The notes below the pieces were generated by a model. That model worked only from the letters and a program-made list of their open reading frames with translations, made no database searches and was not told the origin of the DNA. DNA of 64,000 nt from Lampris incognitus (Eukaryota > Chordata > Actinopteri > Lampriformes > Lampridae). Shown one piece after another: positions 34,142 through 44,305 of the stretch. Where the stretch lies: contig NC_079215.1 of the NCBI RefSeq assembly GCF_029633865.1, forward strand, positions 52,883,985 through 52,947,984. Reading direction: 5' to 3'. The translations under genes and the position numbers were made by a program. Position 1 is the stretch's first letter. The number at the start of each line of letters is the position of its first letter.

Positions 34142-35145
34142 ACTACAATGCATTTCAGATAGGCCTTGTTGCACTGACTATTTTGCGTTATCGCAGAAAA
34201 CATAATTTGTTGTGTTGAAAGACACAGTAGTAGGCCTAATGGGTTTTTTTAATTGTGAAACTATTTTGTTAAAAACTGAAACTATTGTAGGCTAGACTGC
34301 TAATGTAGTTTGTTTAATTGTGCACTTGTCTTCTTCTTCTTTTACTTTTTATTATTATTATTATCTTTAAATACAACATTGTTTTTGCACTTGCCGCTAT
34401 ATTGACAGCACTTCCATCTTATTTTGCTGATATAAAGAATTACCCACAAATATGAAGGGGGAACAAGCTGTATTTTTATTTTATTTAATCCACCTGCTAG
34501 CCTACTTATAAACATAATTGTTATGGTCCTGTCATCCATGTGCCCTCTCCTGGCAGGTTCTCGCCAGTCATGTGTTTGGTTTGATTGTGTGAATAAACAC
34601 GCCAGTTTGGCTGCATTGACGTTACCTCTGAGTCATATATGAATTGAATTGAATTCAATTGAATTGCCTTTTATTAATTCCCAGGTTGGGGAAATTTGAA
34701 TGTCACACGGACAGGAAAATGAGAAGAAGCATACAGAGTATTGAAGTTTACTGTACAAAGAGACCAATCAAATATACAATAATCCTAAAAAACTGTCTGT
34801 GCTATATAAATAGCACATGGGTTGTAACCATAACAAGAATCACTGTAATGAATGTCATGGCCCCCAATTTTATTCACAACCCTCAGAATGGCCCTCAGTA
34901 AGTTTGGATTTGACACCCCTGCTCTAAGTGCCTGTGAATGAAGTTAAGCAGAGTTATGGTTGCATCCTGAACCCCCCTGTTGGTTTGATATGCAAACATT
35001 AATGGGTCGAGAAGATGCTCCGTCCTGCCCAGAAGTTCCTTTTTGATCAGTTTTTCCAAATGACTTCATAACAAGAGAGGTTAACGCTACAGGCCTATAG
35101 TCATTCAAAGTCTGAGGATGGCTCTTTTTTTAATTACATTCACAT

Positions 35146-35639
35146 TGCATTTTTCACACTGAATATTGAGTGGTTGATCTAATCTGGATTGATTTACAAT
35201 AAAATCCAACAGTGGAAAAAAAGAAAGATCTTAGGTCAAAGTTCCTAGATCACTAAACATCACTGGTATCAGAGAATTTGAATTTATTCAACCATTGCAC
35301 AACTGTCAGCTTAAATCGTAAATGTATATGAGCAATAAATGTAAATCATTACTGGAGAGGAGATTAGGGTAATATAATGCTGTCAGGATAGAATATCATT
35401 CTATGCATGAGGTCATTGCATCACTACAGTTCCCAGTCACTTGAGGTTAACTTTGTTTTCCCTCATACAAAGTCAATTGTCAACAGCAGGTCATTTGATT
35501 TGGGCCAATGTATGCAGAATTTTACATTAATAATTCACAATGACTACGATTTTCGCCATGTCCAGACATTTCAAGGTCATGGACTGAATTAGATTTATTG
35601 GTTTGACCATTTGAGGAACTGAGGATGTGGCTAGAGTAG
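35146..35639. other. Intergenic DNA, no gene seen
   Basis: No exon or named repeat was found. Confidence 0.45.
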
Positions 35640-35925
35640 CTGGAAGCAGCCGGGTTGCATCTCAGAGTTGAGTGGCAGTTGTTTTCTCAACTCAATATAG
35701 ATGGGGAACTGGGAGTTGATTTCTGCGCCATTGCACTTTATCACCTCGTATTTCGCCTGTATAAGTCAATCCTTATGTATATAGCTGAAGATTGTTGTGT
35801 TGTCATGTTGTTATTCTATGTTAAGTACACTGAGAGAGCCACGAAACTAGAGTCAGATTCCACGTATGTGCAAACCTACATGGCCAATAAACACAATTCT
35901 GATTCTGAGGAACCTTTAGAAAGGT
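35640..35925 (+). repeat. LINE 3' end fragment
   Basis: TTATTCTATGTTAAGTACAC, GAGAGAGCCACGAAACTAGA and CATGGCCAATAAACACAATT, ending in ATTCTGATTCTGA, resemble a frequent fish LINE 3' UTR with a short repeat tail. No coding part is attached. Confidence 0.5.
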
Positions 35926-36727
35926 GGGAGTACTTTTCATAGTTTTGACAGTCCCCACCTGGCATAGACACGACTGACGAACTCATCGATGAATATTTAT
36001 GTTACCTGTTTTCCCAGTACATATTAATTAATGATATTTTGTTCTGTTGACTGACTTGACAGAAGAATCGTGCACGCCTTGTGTTGACCATCCACTGTAA
36101 ATGAATTTGTATGAGAACTGCAACAAACTAAGAAGACTCATTACAGCATGGTGTGAACCTAACAGAGACAGAGAGACAAAGAGAGTGAGAAAAATAATGA
36201 GATAGCGATGAGAGAAGTGTGACTTGTAAGAACAGTGACCTGATGCTTTTTTTATCCATGATGGATGACACCTCTCCAATAGTTGCCAAACGTATGCTTA
36301 TATACTTGTTTGCTTGTGAAACATTTACTTGTACAATTGCTGCTCAGTGGTTGCCTATAACCCTGGGATTTCCATTAAAGTGATATGGGTCAGTACAGAG
36401 CAATACAGGACCTGGACATCCTTGCCCCAGTCTGTCTCAGGCGATTATCATTTACAATCCTTGCCCTTGCTGCAAAAAAATTTTTCCATTTCAAAACATA
36501 TCCTAATCTTGCAATGCATTTCGAAACTTTTTTGAATACACTTTTGGATGTGTATTAAAATGGGGTGATATCATTTTACCATGATTTAGTTGATCTGGAA
36601 AAAACACAAGTGATTTTGGTTAGCCACTTAACAGTAGTATTCTCTTCCTTAGAGCCAAGCTGAAATCTTGCACCCGTTTATAGTTTGCTTTAATTTTACA
36701 TAATTAAGATGACGATTTTTGTATAGC
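35926..36727. other. Intergenic DNA, no gene seen
   Basis: AT-rich sequence with no recognised exon or repeat. Confidence 0.45.
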
Positions 36728-36914
36728 CCCATTCATACCTAGGGACAATTTAGCACGGCCAATTCACCTGTGTGTGTGTGGGGGGGGGGGGGGCTGTGAT
36801 GGCCTGGCGGCCTGTCCAGGGTGTCTCCCCGCCTGCCGCCCAATGACTGCTGGAATAGGCTCCAACATCCCCACGACCCTGAGAGCAGGATAAGCGGTTC
36901 AGATAATGGATGGA
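36728..36914 (+). repeat. Rearranged V-SINE-like fragment
   Basis: The first ~45 bp (ATTCATACCTAGGGACAATT, GGCCAATTCACCTG) are in minus orientation. After a G-run, the rest (GATGGCCTGGCGGCCTGTCC to GATAATGGATGGATCG) is the plus-strand 3' end. The two halves therefore meet head to head. Confidence 0.7.
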
Positions 36915-37418
36915 TCGATTTCCTTATTCTGATCTTCTCCTGCTTTGCCATGCCATGTGCAGTCATTGGAGATTGCCACCCAGCATTTCACCACAATACT
37001 AGTTGTAAAACTGGTATTGTAGTATACTAGTGCAACTAGTATAACAAAAACTAGCTGTACTAGTATGACACTATGTATGTGACAAACTTTGAACTTGAAC
37101 TTGTTACAGAATATTTTGCTGTTATCACATTACTGTTGCTGAATTGTCCTGCTTGCCTTTTGAAAAGAGATGACATTTAACGAAACACAAAAATGCCAAA
37201 ACCATTGAAAATTATCATAAGAACTGCAGAGCTGAAATTCTAAGAAAATCCTAGGAAGTTAAATCAGATTTTTCCTTTTACTTTGTTTTTGCATCAGTGT
37301 GACTTGGCAGGAAAATGTTATTGCATCATTTAATGCAGTTATTTAAAGAGCTGTTTGGTGGACTTTTCAGGATGGCGTCAGATAATACTGGTTTATTGAG
37401 ATGCACAGAATACAGATA
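36915..37418. other. Intergenic DNA, no gene seen
   Basis: A short cluster of ACTAGT/CTAGTA-type self-complementary words lies near 37000-37070. Otherwise nothing was recognised. Confidence 0.45.
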
Positions 37419-38599
37419 TACACCAATCAGCCAGAACATTAAAACCACTGACAGGTCAGTGAATAACACTGATTATCTCATTACAAGGCATCTGTCATGA
37501 GATGGGCTATATTGGGCAGCAAGTGAACAGTCAGTTGTTGAAGTTGATGTGTTGCACGCAGGAAAAATGGGCAAGCGTAAGTATCTGAGTGACTCTGACA
37601 AGGGCCAAATTGTGATGGCTAGACGACCGGAGTGTAGCAGGCCAGATTAACCCCCCGCCAAACTATACCCGGGTATAGTCTGGCCTAGCCTAAAATATAC
37701 CCCGGGGTATAAACCAGCCTGGGCTATTTTATACCCCGGGGTATACTTTGGGCTCGGCCAGACTATACCCCTCTAGTCCAGATTATACCCCAGCCCCCGG
37801 GTTACAGTGGGCGCTATTTCAAAACTCTACAGTTGTATGTGCAACTCAATGTTCTGAAGTCATTTGGCTCTTGACATGCTGTAATTTCAGCAGCATGGTG
37901 AGTAGACATCTCTCTCTCGACCTCTTGATCACTCTTCGATCAAACTATGTTAATGCATACAAATCTCCTTTAGATTGGTAGATCAAGGTTAGGAAGGTTC
38001 CTAGTGAACATATATATGTTAAAAAGCAAATTTTTGCTGTAATTTCTGATGTTTTTAAGCTAAAATATTTATTAGCTTAGCTAAAAGGGCTAAAAGCAGG
38101 TGTTAGTTAACCGAAAGCTAAAAGGCTAGGAGGGTGATAGAGATTTGAAAGTTTACATATATGTAGTACACCTCCGCTTGTTCATGCTCCTCACTACTCA
38201 TGGAACTGCACCGCTAGGTAGCGCTACAGTGAATACTTTAATTTCAAATTTTTAATAACTATAGACAGGAATGGCCATGTGGCAATTTGCCCCAATAACC
38301 GTTATACGTGTGATTAAATAATTACAATGATGAAATATGTTTTCATAGGAATAACAAAAAGAAGGAAGAAAATAAAGAAGGAAGGAAGGACAAGGGGAAG
38401 TGTGAAGTTTTGGGTGCCTACATGTGCATTATTCAATTTTATTCTTCTCTTTTTTTCAAACAAAAATCCATCATGAATATAACCTGTACAACCAGATTTG
38501 AACTTCTACACCAGCTCTGTCCATAAGTCTCCTCAGCATCTCTATGACCTGGATCCTGCCAAGTGTGTGAATGCAAAGTCTCGGTTTCCTCAAACAGCA

Positions 38600-38770
38600 A
38601 ATCCATTTCGTGCTGATAGTGGAACTCTCTTTCCATGGAGAAAAGGAGGCTCTTGTCAAAACCCATGTGCCCAACATTCTGAAGGCCTGTCATGACAATC
38701 CTGCTACAGGAGGGCACTTTGGGTACTTCTACAAACATAGGTTACAATTGCAAGAGCATAAAAGAGAGAA
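38600..38770 (+). pseudogene. Fragment resembling an integrase zinc-binding region
   Basis: The frame reads ILKACHDNPATGGHFGYFYK, which resembles the His-rich zinc-binding region of integrases found in Gypsy-like elements, GIN/Ginger transposons and related host proteins such as KRBA2. It is a short remnant with no catalytic domain. The family cannot be decided. Confidence 0.45.
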
Positions 38771-38801
38771 CCAAGGGCTCTGGCACCCTTTATTGATTAA
38801 T

Positions 38802-40061
38802 CTACTACTGCTTTCAGCTGCTCCCGTTAGGGGTCGCCACAGGGGATCATCTGTTTCCATTTCTTCCTGTCCTCTGCATCTACCTTTGTCACACCAGCCA
38901 CCTGCATGTCCTCCCTCACCACATCCATAAACCTCCTCTTTGGCTTTCCTCTTTTCCTCTTCCCTGGCAGCTCCATATTCAGCATCTCTCCTCCACACAT
39001 GTCCAAGCCATCTCAATCTTGCCTCTCTTGCTTTGTCCCAAAACCGTCCAACCTGAGCGGTCCTTCTAATATAATCGTTCCTAATACTGTCCTCCTTTGT
39101 CACTCCCAATGCAAATCTTAGCATCTTCAACTCTGCCACCTCCAGCTCCGCCTCCTGTCTTTTCGTCAGTGCCACTGTCTCCAAACCATATAACATAGCT
39201 GGTCTCACAACCATCTTGTAAACTTTCCCTTTAACTCTTGCTGGTACCCTTCTGTCGCAAATCACTCCTGACACTCTTCTCCACCCACTCCAACATGCCT
39301 GCACTCTCTTCTTCACCTCTCTCCCCATTACTTTTGACAGTTGATCCGAAGTATTTCAACTCATATGCCTTCGTCAACTCCACTCCTTGCATCCTCATCA
39401 TTCCACTGTCCTCCCTCTCATTCATGCATAGGTATTCCGTCCTGCCCCATACTGCCTTCATTCCTCTTCTCTCCAGTGCATACCTCCACCTGTCCAGGCT
39501 CTCCTCAACCTGCACCCTTCTCTCGCTACAGATCACAATCCGCAAACATCATAGTCCACGGAGACTCCTGCCAGATCTTGTCCGTCAACCTGTCCATCAC
39601 CATTGCAAACAAGAAAGGGCTCAGAGCCGATCCTTGATGTAATTCCAACTCCACCTTGAACCCATCTGTCATTCCAACCGCACACCTCACCATTGTCATA
39701 TTTCCCACATATATATCCTGCACCACTCCTACATACTTCTCTGCAACTCCCGACTTCCTCATACGATACCACACCTCCTCTCTCGGCACCTTGTCATATG
39801 CTTTCTCTAAATCTAGAAAGACACAATGTAACTCCTTCTGGCCTTTTCTATACTTCTTAATCAACATTCTCAAAGCAAACGTCGCATCTGTGGTGATCTT
39901 TCGAGGCATGAAACCGTACTTCTGATCGCTAATCGTCACCTCTCCTCTTAACCTAGTTTCTATTCCTCTTTCCCATATCTTCATGCTGTGGCTGATCAAC
40001 TTTATACCTCTGTAGTTGCTACAGCTCTGCACATCGCCCTTGTTCTTGAAAATCAGCACCT
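38802..40061 (-). mobile_element. 5'-truncated RTE-like LINE, second copy
   Basis: The same subfamily as 18.5-21.0 kb, about 90-95% alike by eye over the RT. It starts inside the RT at IFKNKGDVQSCSNYRGIKL and runs through CVFLDLEKAYDKVP and HQGSALSPFLFAMVMDRL. At the active site a small deletion turns FADD into FADC and breaks the frame. It ends with the GACTCCTAACGGGAG-like 3' region and a TAGTAG-type tail. A 13-bp duplication TTTATTGATTAAT flanks it (38789-38801 and 40062-40074). Confidence 0.85.
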
Positions 40062-41246
40062 TTTATTGATTAATATGACTCACTGATATAGCCTTTTTAT
40101 TTTTATTTTATTTTATTATTTGTTTTATAGCCTCCATTTTATTCAAGATTCATCACAGTTCCAGATGGTTGGCACTAACTGTTGTATGATAGTTTATAAG
40201 GTTGTGTCATCAGCATGTGAAATAAAATCAAAATTGAATATTGTATCCTTGATTATTTTGTGAATCTGAGTGGGGGGGGTATAATCTGGCCTAGGGGGGT
40301 ATGAAATAGCCTTGCCTAAATAATACCCCGGGGTATAAACTGGACTAGCCCATAATATAAAACAGGCTAAGGCTAGCCCACTTTAACCCCAGGTATAGTC
40401 TGGCCAGGGGGTATATCTTGGGCTGTTTCACTGGGTCAGAGCATCTCCAAAACGACAGGTCTTGTGGGTCGTTCCCTGTAAGCAGTGGTCATTATCTACC
40501 AAAAGTGGTCCGAGGAAGGACAACCGGGGAACTGGCGACAGGGTCATGGGCGCCCAAAGCTCATTGATAAGTGTGGGGAGCAAAAGCTGGCCTGTCTGGT
40601 CCAATCCCACAGAAGAGCTACTGTAGCTCACATTGCTGAAAAATTTAATGGTGGCTATGATAGCCAGGTGTCAGAACACAATGCGTCACAGCTTGCTGCG
40701 TATGGTGCTGTGTAGCCGCAGACCAGTCAGAGTGCCCATGATGACTCCTTCATGGCAACGGCATTCCCTGATGGCAGTGGCCTCCTTCAGCAGGATAATG
40801 CACCCTGCCACACTGCAAAAATTGTTCAGGAATGGTTTGAGGAACATGACAAGGCATTGAAAGTATTACATTGGTCTCCAAATTCCCCAGATCTCAATCC
40901 AACCCAGCATCTGTGATAGATGCTGGAAAACCAAGTCCGATCCATGGAGGCCCCACCTCGCAATTTACAGGACTTAAAGGATCTGCTGCTAATGTCTTGG
41001 TGCTAGATAACAGAGGATACCTTCAGAGGTCTTGTGGAGTCCATGCTTCGATGGGTCAGAGCTGTTTTGGCGGCACGAGGGGGACCTACACAATATTAGG
41101 CAGGTGGTTTTAATGTTTTGGCTCATCTGTGTATACTGTGACTAGTTGTAACTCATGGTGGCTGTAAAATCAGACTTGACCCCAACATGTTGTTTTGTCT
41201 TTGCCAGGGATATAATAGAACAAATGTTAATATATATATGCATATG

Positions 41247-41248
<2 letters not shown>

Positions 41249-41311
<63 letters not shown>
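41249..41311 (+). repeat. (GT)n microsatellite
   Basis: About 31 GT units without interruption, directly after a short TATATATGCATATG tract. Confidence 0.95.
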
Positions 41312-41314
<3 letters not shown>

Positions 41315-41549
41315 ACCCCGCTCTGTTATATGACACTGTGCTGCCATCTTCTGGTTTTATGAGAAATTATCAGAAAAGAGTCAGGGACTATTTTGCGAAA
41401 CAAAAAAACAAAAAAAACAAAAAAAAACAGCACATTCACAATTTAACTAAGAGACAACTTGGTTATGGTGTTATGGTATCTAGAGGTACACAACTTTATC
41501 CTAGCATATCGACTCGCTGGATGTCAAACAGGTCGGCTGAACCTTGGCA

Positions 41550-41755
41550 TGATTCATCATCTGCTTTCTGTTATCCGGGTTTCCTGTTTTATTTTGAAGG
41601 CTCGCCGGTCTTTCCGTTTCTGTTCCCGGCTCTGCCTTTCTCACCCGCTCCAGTTGTTGTACGTTCGATTCCTTCATTAAAGCGTCGCTGTACCCCAGCC
41701 TGTCTCTGCGTTTGGGTCCCCAGCTCCTGCTCCCGGCGTGACACTTTCACACAGA
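41550..41755 (+). repeat. Possible LTR fragment
   Basis: TTCCTTCATTAAAGCGTCGC, GTACCCCAGCCTGTCTCTGC and a final GGCGTGACA read like the end of a fish Gypsy-type LTR with its poly(A) signal. No second LTR or interior is present. This is a fossil remnant at most. Confidence 0.35.
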
Positions 41756-41849
41756 CCATCTCTCTCGTGCCGTGGCCTGTTCTCCCCCCAAGCAGCCGCA
41801 ATCTGACTACAAACTGCGTCTTGGTCAGAGATGAAATATCAACGACTTA

Positions 41850-42015
41850 AGTGAGACTAGCCCCTAGCTAATGGGTCCGACCCTTTAGCCGAGCGGTTAG
41901 TGATGTCGCCTTGTGGTGCAGTACACCCCATATCGAATCCCGCACCGGGCAAGAAAATAACCGGTTACATTGGTGGCAGCGGTGGCCAACGTGTCTACTT
42001 ATCCATGCACGGTAT
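41850..42015 (+). repeat. tRNA-like LTR remnant with primer-binding-type site
   Basis: The tRNA-like core has box A TAGCCGAGCGG (41886-41896) and a box B-like TATCGAATCC (41931-41940), the same 33-34-bp spacing as the copies near 1 kb. It ends in CGGTTACA at 41969 and is followed by TTGGTGGCAGCGGTGG (41970-41985), a primer-binding-type site. Directly after that comes CAACGTGTCTACTTATCCAT, which is the inverted start of the LTR family found near 1 kb. The copy is therefore a mosaic. Confidence 0.65.
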
Positions 42016-42123
42016 AATACTTTTAATGATCAAAATTTAAGACTGGTGCGGACGCGATACGTAAATACGCAAAGTAAACTCCCCATTTCAGTAGAAGTCG
42101 TTTAGTCTAGTTTAAATACTTAG

Positions 42124-42457
42124 GGGCGGCACGGTGGTACAGTGGTTAGCGCGGTCGCCTCACAGCAAGAAGGTCCTGGGTTCGAGCCCCGGGGTGGTCC
42201 AGCTCTGGGGGGTCGTCCTCTGTGTGGCGTTTGCACGTTCTCCCCGTGTCTGAGTGGGTGTCTCCGGGTGCTCCGGTGTCCTCCCACAGTCCAAAGACCT
42301 GTGGGTCAGGTGAATCGGCCGTACTAAATTATCCCTAGGGTGTGAGTGAGTGATGGCCTGGCGGCCTATCCCCGCCTGCCGCTCAATGCCTGCTGGGATA
42401 GGCTCCAGCATCCCCGCGACCCTGAGAGCAGGATAACCGGTTTGGATAATGGATGGA
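42124..42457 (+). mobile_element. Full-length V-SINE-like element
   Basis: The head GGGCGGCACGGTGGTACAGT contains box A; GGGTTCGAGCCCCGG is box B. The V-domain follows (TGTGTGGCGTTTGCACGTTC, GGGTGCTCCGGTGTCCTCCC), then the 3' part and a GATAATGGATGGAT tail. Near-identical flanks TTAAATACTTAG (42112-42123) and TTAAAGACTTAG (42458-42469) are its target duplication. Confidence 0.9.
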
Positions 42458-42469
42458 TTAAAGACTTAG

Positions 42470-42863
42470 TGGTAAATAAATATATATAAATAGGCCTACA
42501 CAAAGGTAGGTTTACTGTATAATTGACCTAAACTTGGAATGTTTTTGAAGGTAGGCTTCTGCTTGCTCTACATGCTCTGTGGATTTAATGACTGAAAATG
42601 CAAATAATCAGTCTGAGGACTTCTGAGTGTGCGCGCGCACCGTGGACGGGACAGTTTGACTAACCCGTTTCGTTTCAACTGGGGCAGGATGCTCATGGAG
42701 ACTCCAAGACGAATGAAAACCAATAAGAGCCCATATATCATCCTATTTTAGCAATTCCTCAGTAAATCCTTCGCTATCAGCTATTAAATGCCACGTAGGA
42801 GGAATTGGAGTGAGGTACATCTATCTACACATATATTTTCGGAATGTGTGTGGGTATGTAGTG

Positions 42864-42908
<45 letters not shown>

Positions 42909-42938
42909 GTTAGTGTAGATAGCGGGACCGAAAACTAA
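42470..42938. other. Intergenic DNA with a (GT)n tract
   Basis: A GT microsatellite lies at about 42868-42907. No gene or other repeat is visible. Confidence 0.5.
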
Positions 42939-43380
42939 AGCACTTATGATCCTAATTATTTTTGGAGGTGGTAGGTATTGTCTCAGAGAGTACGGGGAAA
43001 ACCCCAGAAAATTAAAATTAAGCATAATTATGCATAAATATGCAAAATATGCATTTTTCTAAAAATGGCTAAAAAACCACCTTTCCGGGCATTTCAGATG
43101 ATTCTGAGCATCTTTGATTTTTTTCACCTATATACATTTTTTTTCTGGGACTTAGAAATGTTTTGGCATTATGCAAAATAAATGCATTTTTGCAAAAACG
43201 CACTTATGATCCTGATTTTTTTTTTTTTGGAGGTGGTAGGTATTGTTCCAGAGAGGACTAGAAAAATGGCAGAAAATTAAAATAATTATGCATCATTATG
43301 CACAATTATGCAAAATAGGCATTTTCTAAAAATGGCTAAAAACCACTTTTCTCGGCATTTCAGATGATTCTGAGCATTTG
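42939..43380 (+). repeat. Tandem repeat, ~260-bp period
   Basis: Two units start with GCACTTATGATCCT (about 42939 and 43199). Each carries GGAGGTGGTAGGTATTGT, an ATTATGCA-rich part, AAAAATGGCTAAAAA and ATTTCAGATGATTCTGAGCA. The second unit is incomplete. Confidence 0.8.
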
Positions 43381-43498
43381 GGGGGGAAGGAGTTGGAGTG
43401 GGGGGGGTTTAGGGGCAGGGGGAAGGCGGTTAGCTGGCAGGATGAAGAGGAGGGAGATTCAAACGGGTGGATAAGCAAACCGCTACATTGTAGCGGGG

Positions 43499-43656
43499 TT
43501 CTTCTAGTAATTTAATACAGATGTAAACTACTAATAAGACACGTTAGCCCCTAGCTAACGGGTTTGACCCTTTAGCCGAGCGGTTAGTGACGTCGCCTTG
43601 TGGTGCAGTACACCCCGTATCGAATCCCGCACCGGGCAAGAAAATAACCGGTTACA
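43499..43656 (+). repeat. LTR-like element with tRNA-like core (second subfamily)
   Basis: 158 bp from TGTAGCGGGG to CCGGTTACA. Box A TAGCCGAGCGG (43573-43583) and box B-like GTATCGAATCC (43617-43627) keep tRNA spacing. The first ~60 bp do not match the family near 1 kb, while the core does. It is directly preceded by CCGCTACAT, so the left junction is a small palindrome (CCGCTACAT/TGTAGCGG). No clear target duplication is visible. Confidence 0.6.
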
Positions 43657-43669
43657 CAGACGTAAGTCC

Positions 43670-44305
43670 AGCAAACCGCGCTCTCGCAAAGCGGGAACCG
43701 GAGCGACTTTATTAACGTTCTTCCGTTTAAATAAATGCGTAGCCAAAAAAACAAAACAAAACAAAAAAAAACCCCTCTGAGAGCAGCACGTTGATCTGTG
43801 AACTTGTTTTGTTTTAACCACCACATGCCTCTCAGTATACCGCCGCCTTTAACTGTGCGGGTTCTCCGTAGTTCTGCAATCGGCGGCGCTCGACGCACAT
43901 CTAAAAGAGCGGGTTTTGCTACACGTCGTCTACGCAGCTTCCGCAACAACAACAACAACAACAGCAACAGAAAATAAGCCGAACAGAACGTTTCTCGCCC
44001 GCCTTTATTCCTCCTCCTCCTCTCTCTCGCTCGCTGCCCCGACTCGCCCCGTTTAGATTTCCTGTCACCGGGCCGAGCAGCCGGCCCCGCCTCAGGGGCG
44101 TCTGGTCTCCATGCGCCCCTTGTCGTAAAGTGCCGTAATTCTTCTCTCCGATCTTGAACGCTCGGGTGATGGAGAGTGTCATCGATCTCCCCCCGCCACC
44201 ACCACCCCCCCCCCCCAAAACAACAGGGAAAAGTCGCTGTCGCCCCCGCGTCGTCGCTCTCCATAGCAAACGAGGATGTGTTTTTCCAAGGCAGCTGGCT
44301 ACAAG
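43670..44305 (+). promoter_or_regulatory. FBXO10: CpG-rich region, likely FBXO10 promoter and 5' UTR exon
   Basis: CpG-rich sequence upstream of the coding exon, with a plausible splice donor ACAAG|GTGAGA at 44305/44306. An acceptor fits just before the coding exon at 45000/45001 (CCCATAG). That would give a non-coding first exon joined to the exon that carries ATG 45022. No TATA box stands out. This is inference from position and composition only. Confidence 0.45.

Larger units (their letters stand above)
31757..34921 (+). mobile_element. hAT transposon inserted in the LINE (3.2 kb)
   Basis: Flanked by a perfect 8-bp duplication CTCTAAGT (31749-31756 and 34922-34929). The right end is the inverted form of CAGGGGTGTCAAATCC; the left end (CACATGTGTCAATAGC) is a decayed version. 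It is a different hAT family from the one at 3.4-10.3 kb. A MITE at 32870-33223 has entered its transposase region. Confidence 0.9.
30565..35145 (-). mobile_element. Rex1-like LINE, split by a hAT transposon
   Basis: Right of the hAT (34922-35145) lies an RT part with LIKKELLGRTEHLL and FAYQTNRGVQDATITLLNF in changing frames. Left of it (31748 downward) the RT continues: [40 protein letters not shown] and the active site VKFADDTVIV near 31440. The C-terminal part follows (SFTESVITFSF, DLYNKQMLRKAEPILSDSAH), then a 3' UTR and a TTTGACTTTGACTTT tail at 30565-30585. It is 5'-truncated, with frame changes. The style of the [15 protein letters not shown] block is that of fish Rex1/Babar elements. 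Confidence 0.8.
37627..40430. mobile_element. Unclassified element with arrays of short palindromes at both ends
   Basis: This interrupts the Tc1 transposase gene. At the left (37640-37800) and the right (40265-40430) lie clusters of TATACCCCGGGGTATA-like palindromes separated by TCTGGCC and CAGCCTGGGC-type words. The clusters are loosely inverted copies of each other. The interior is AT-rich, holds a short integrase-like fragment near 38.6-38.76 kb, and has been entered by an RTE-like LINE (38802-40061). Exact borders and target duplication are unclear; ACTGGGTCAG resumes the Tc1. I cannot assign a superfamily. Confidence 0.55.
37421..41131 (+). mobile_element. Tc1 transposon split by another element
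   Basis: Termini CACCAATCAGCCAGAACATT and, at the right, its counterpart GTTTTAATGTTTTGGCTCAT, with TA at 37419-37420 and 41132-41133. Transposase begins at ATG 37567 (MGKRKYLSDSDKGQIVMARR), is cut by the element at 37627-40430, and resumes with VVIIYQKWSEEG and RRATVAHIAEKFNGG. About 90 codons including the first catalytic Asp are then missing. The end carries QQDNAPCHTAKIVQEWFEEH and NSPDLNPTQHL, where the catalytic Glu has become Gln. It is inactive on several counts. Confidence 0.85.

Noticed and set aside
41249-41311. CRISPR-like or functional repeat
   Set aside because: It is a simple dinucleotide microsatellite in a vertebrate genome; no spacer structure exists anywhere in the window.
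41155-41850. 231-codon open frame with a long Cys-Val run
   Set aside because: The run is the GT microsatellite translated; the rest is unrelated intergenic sequence.
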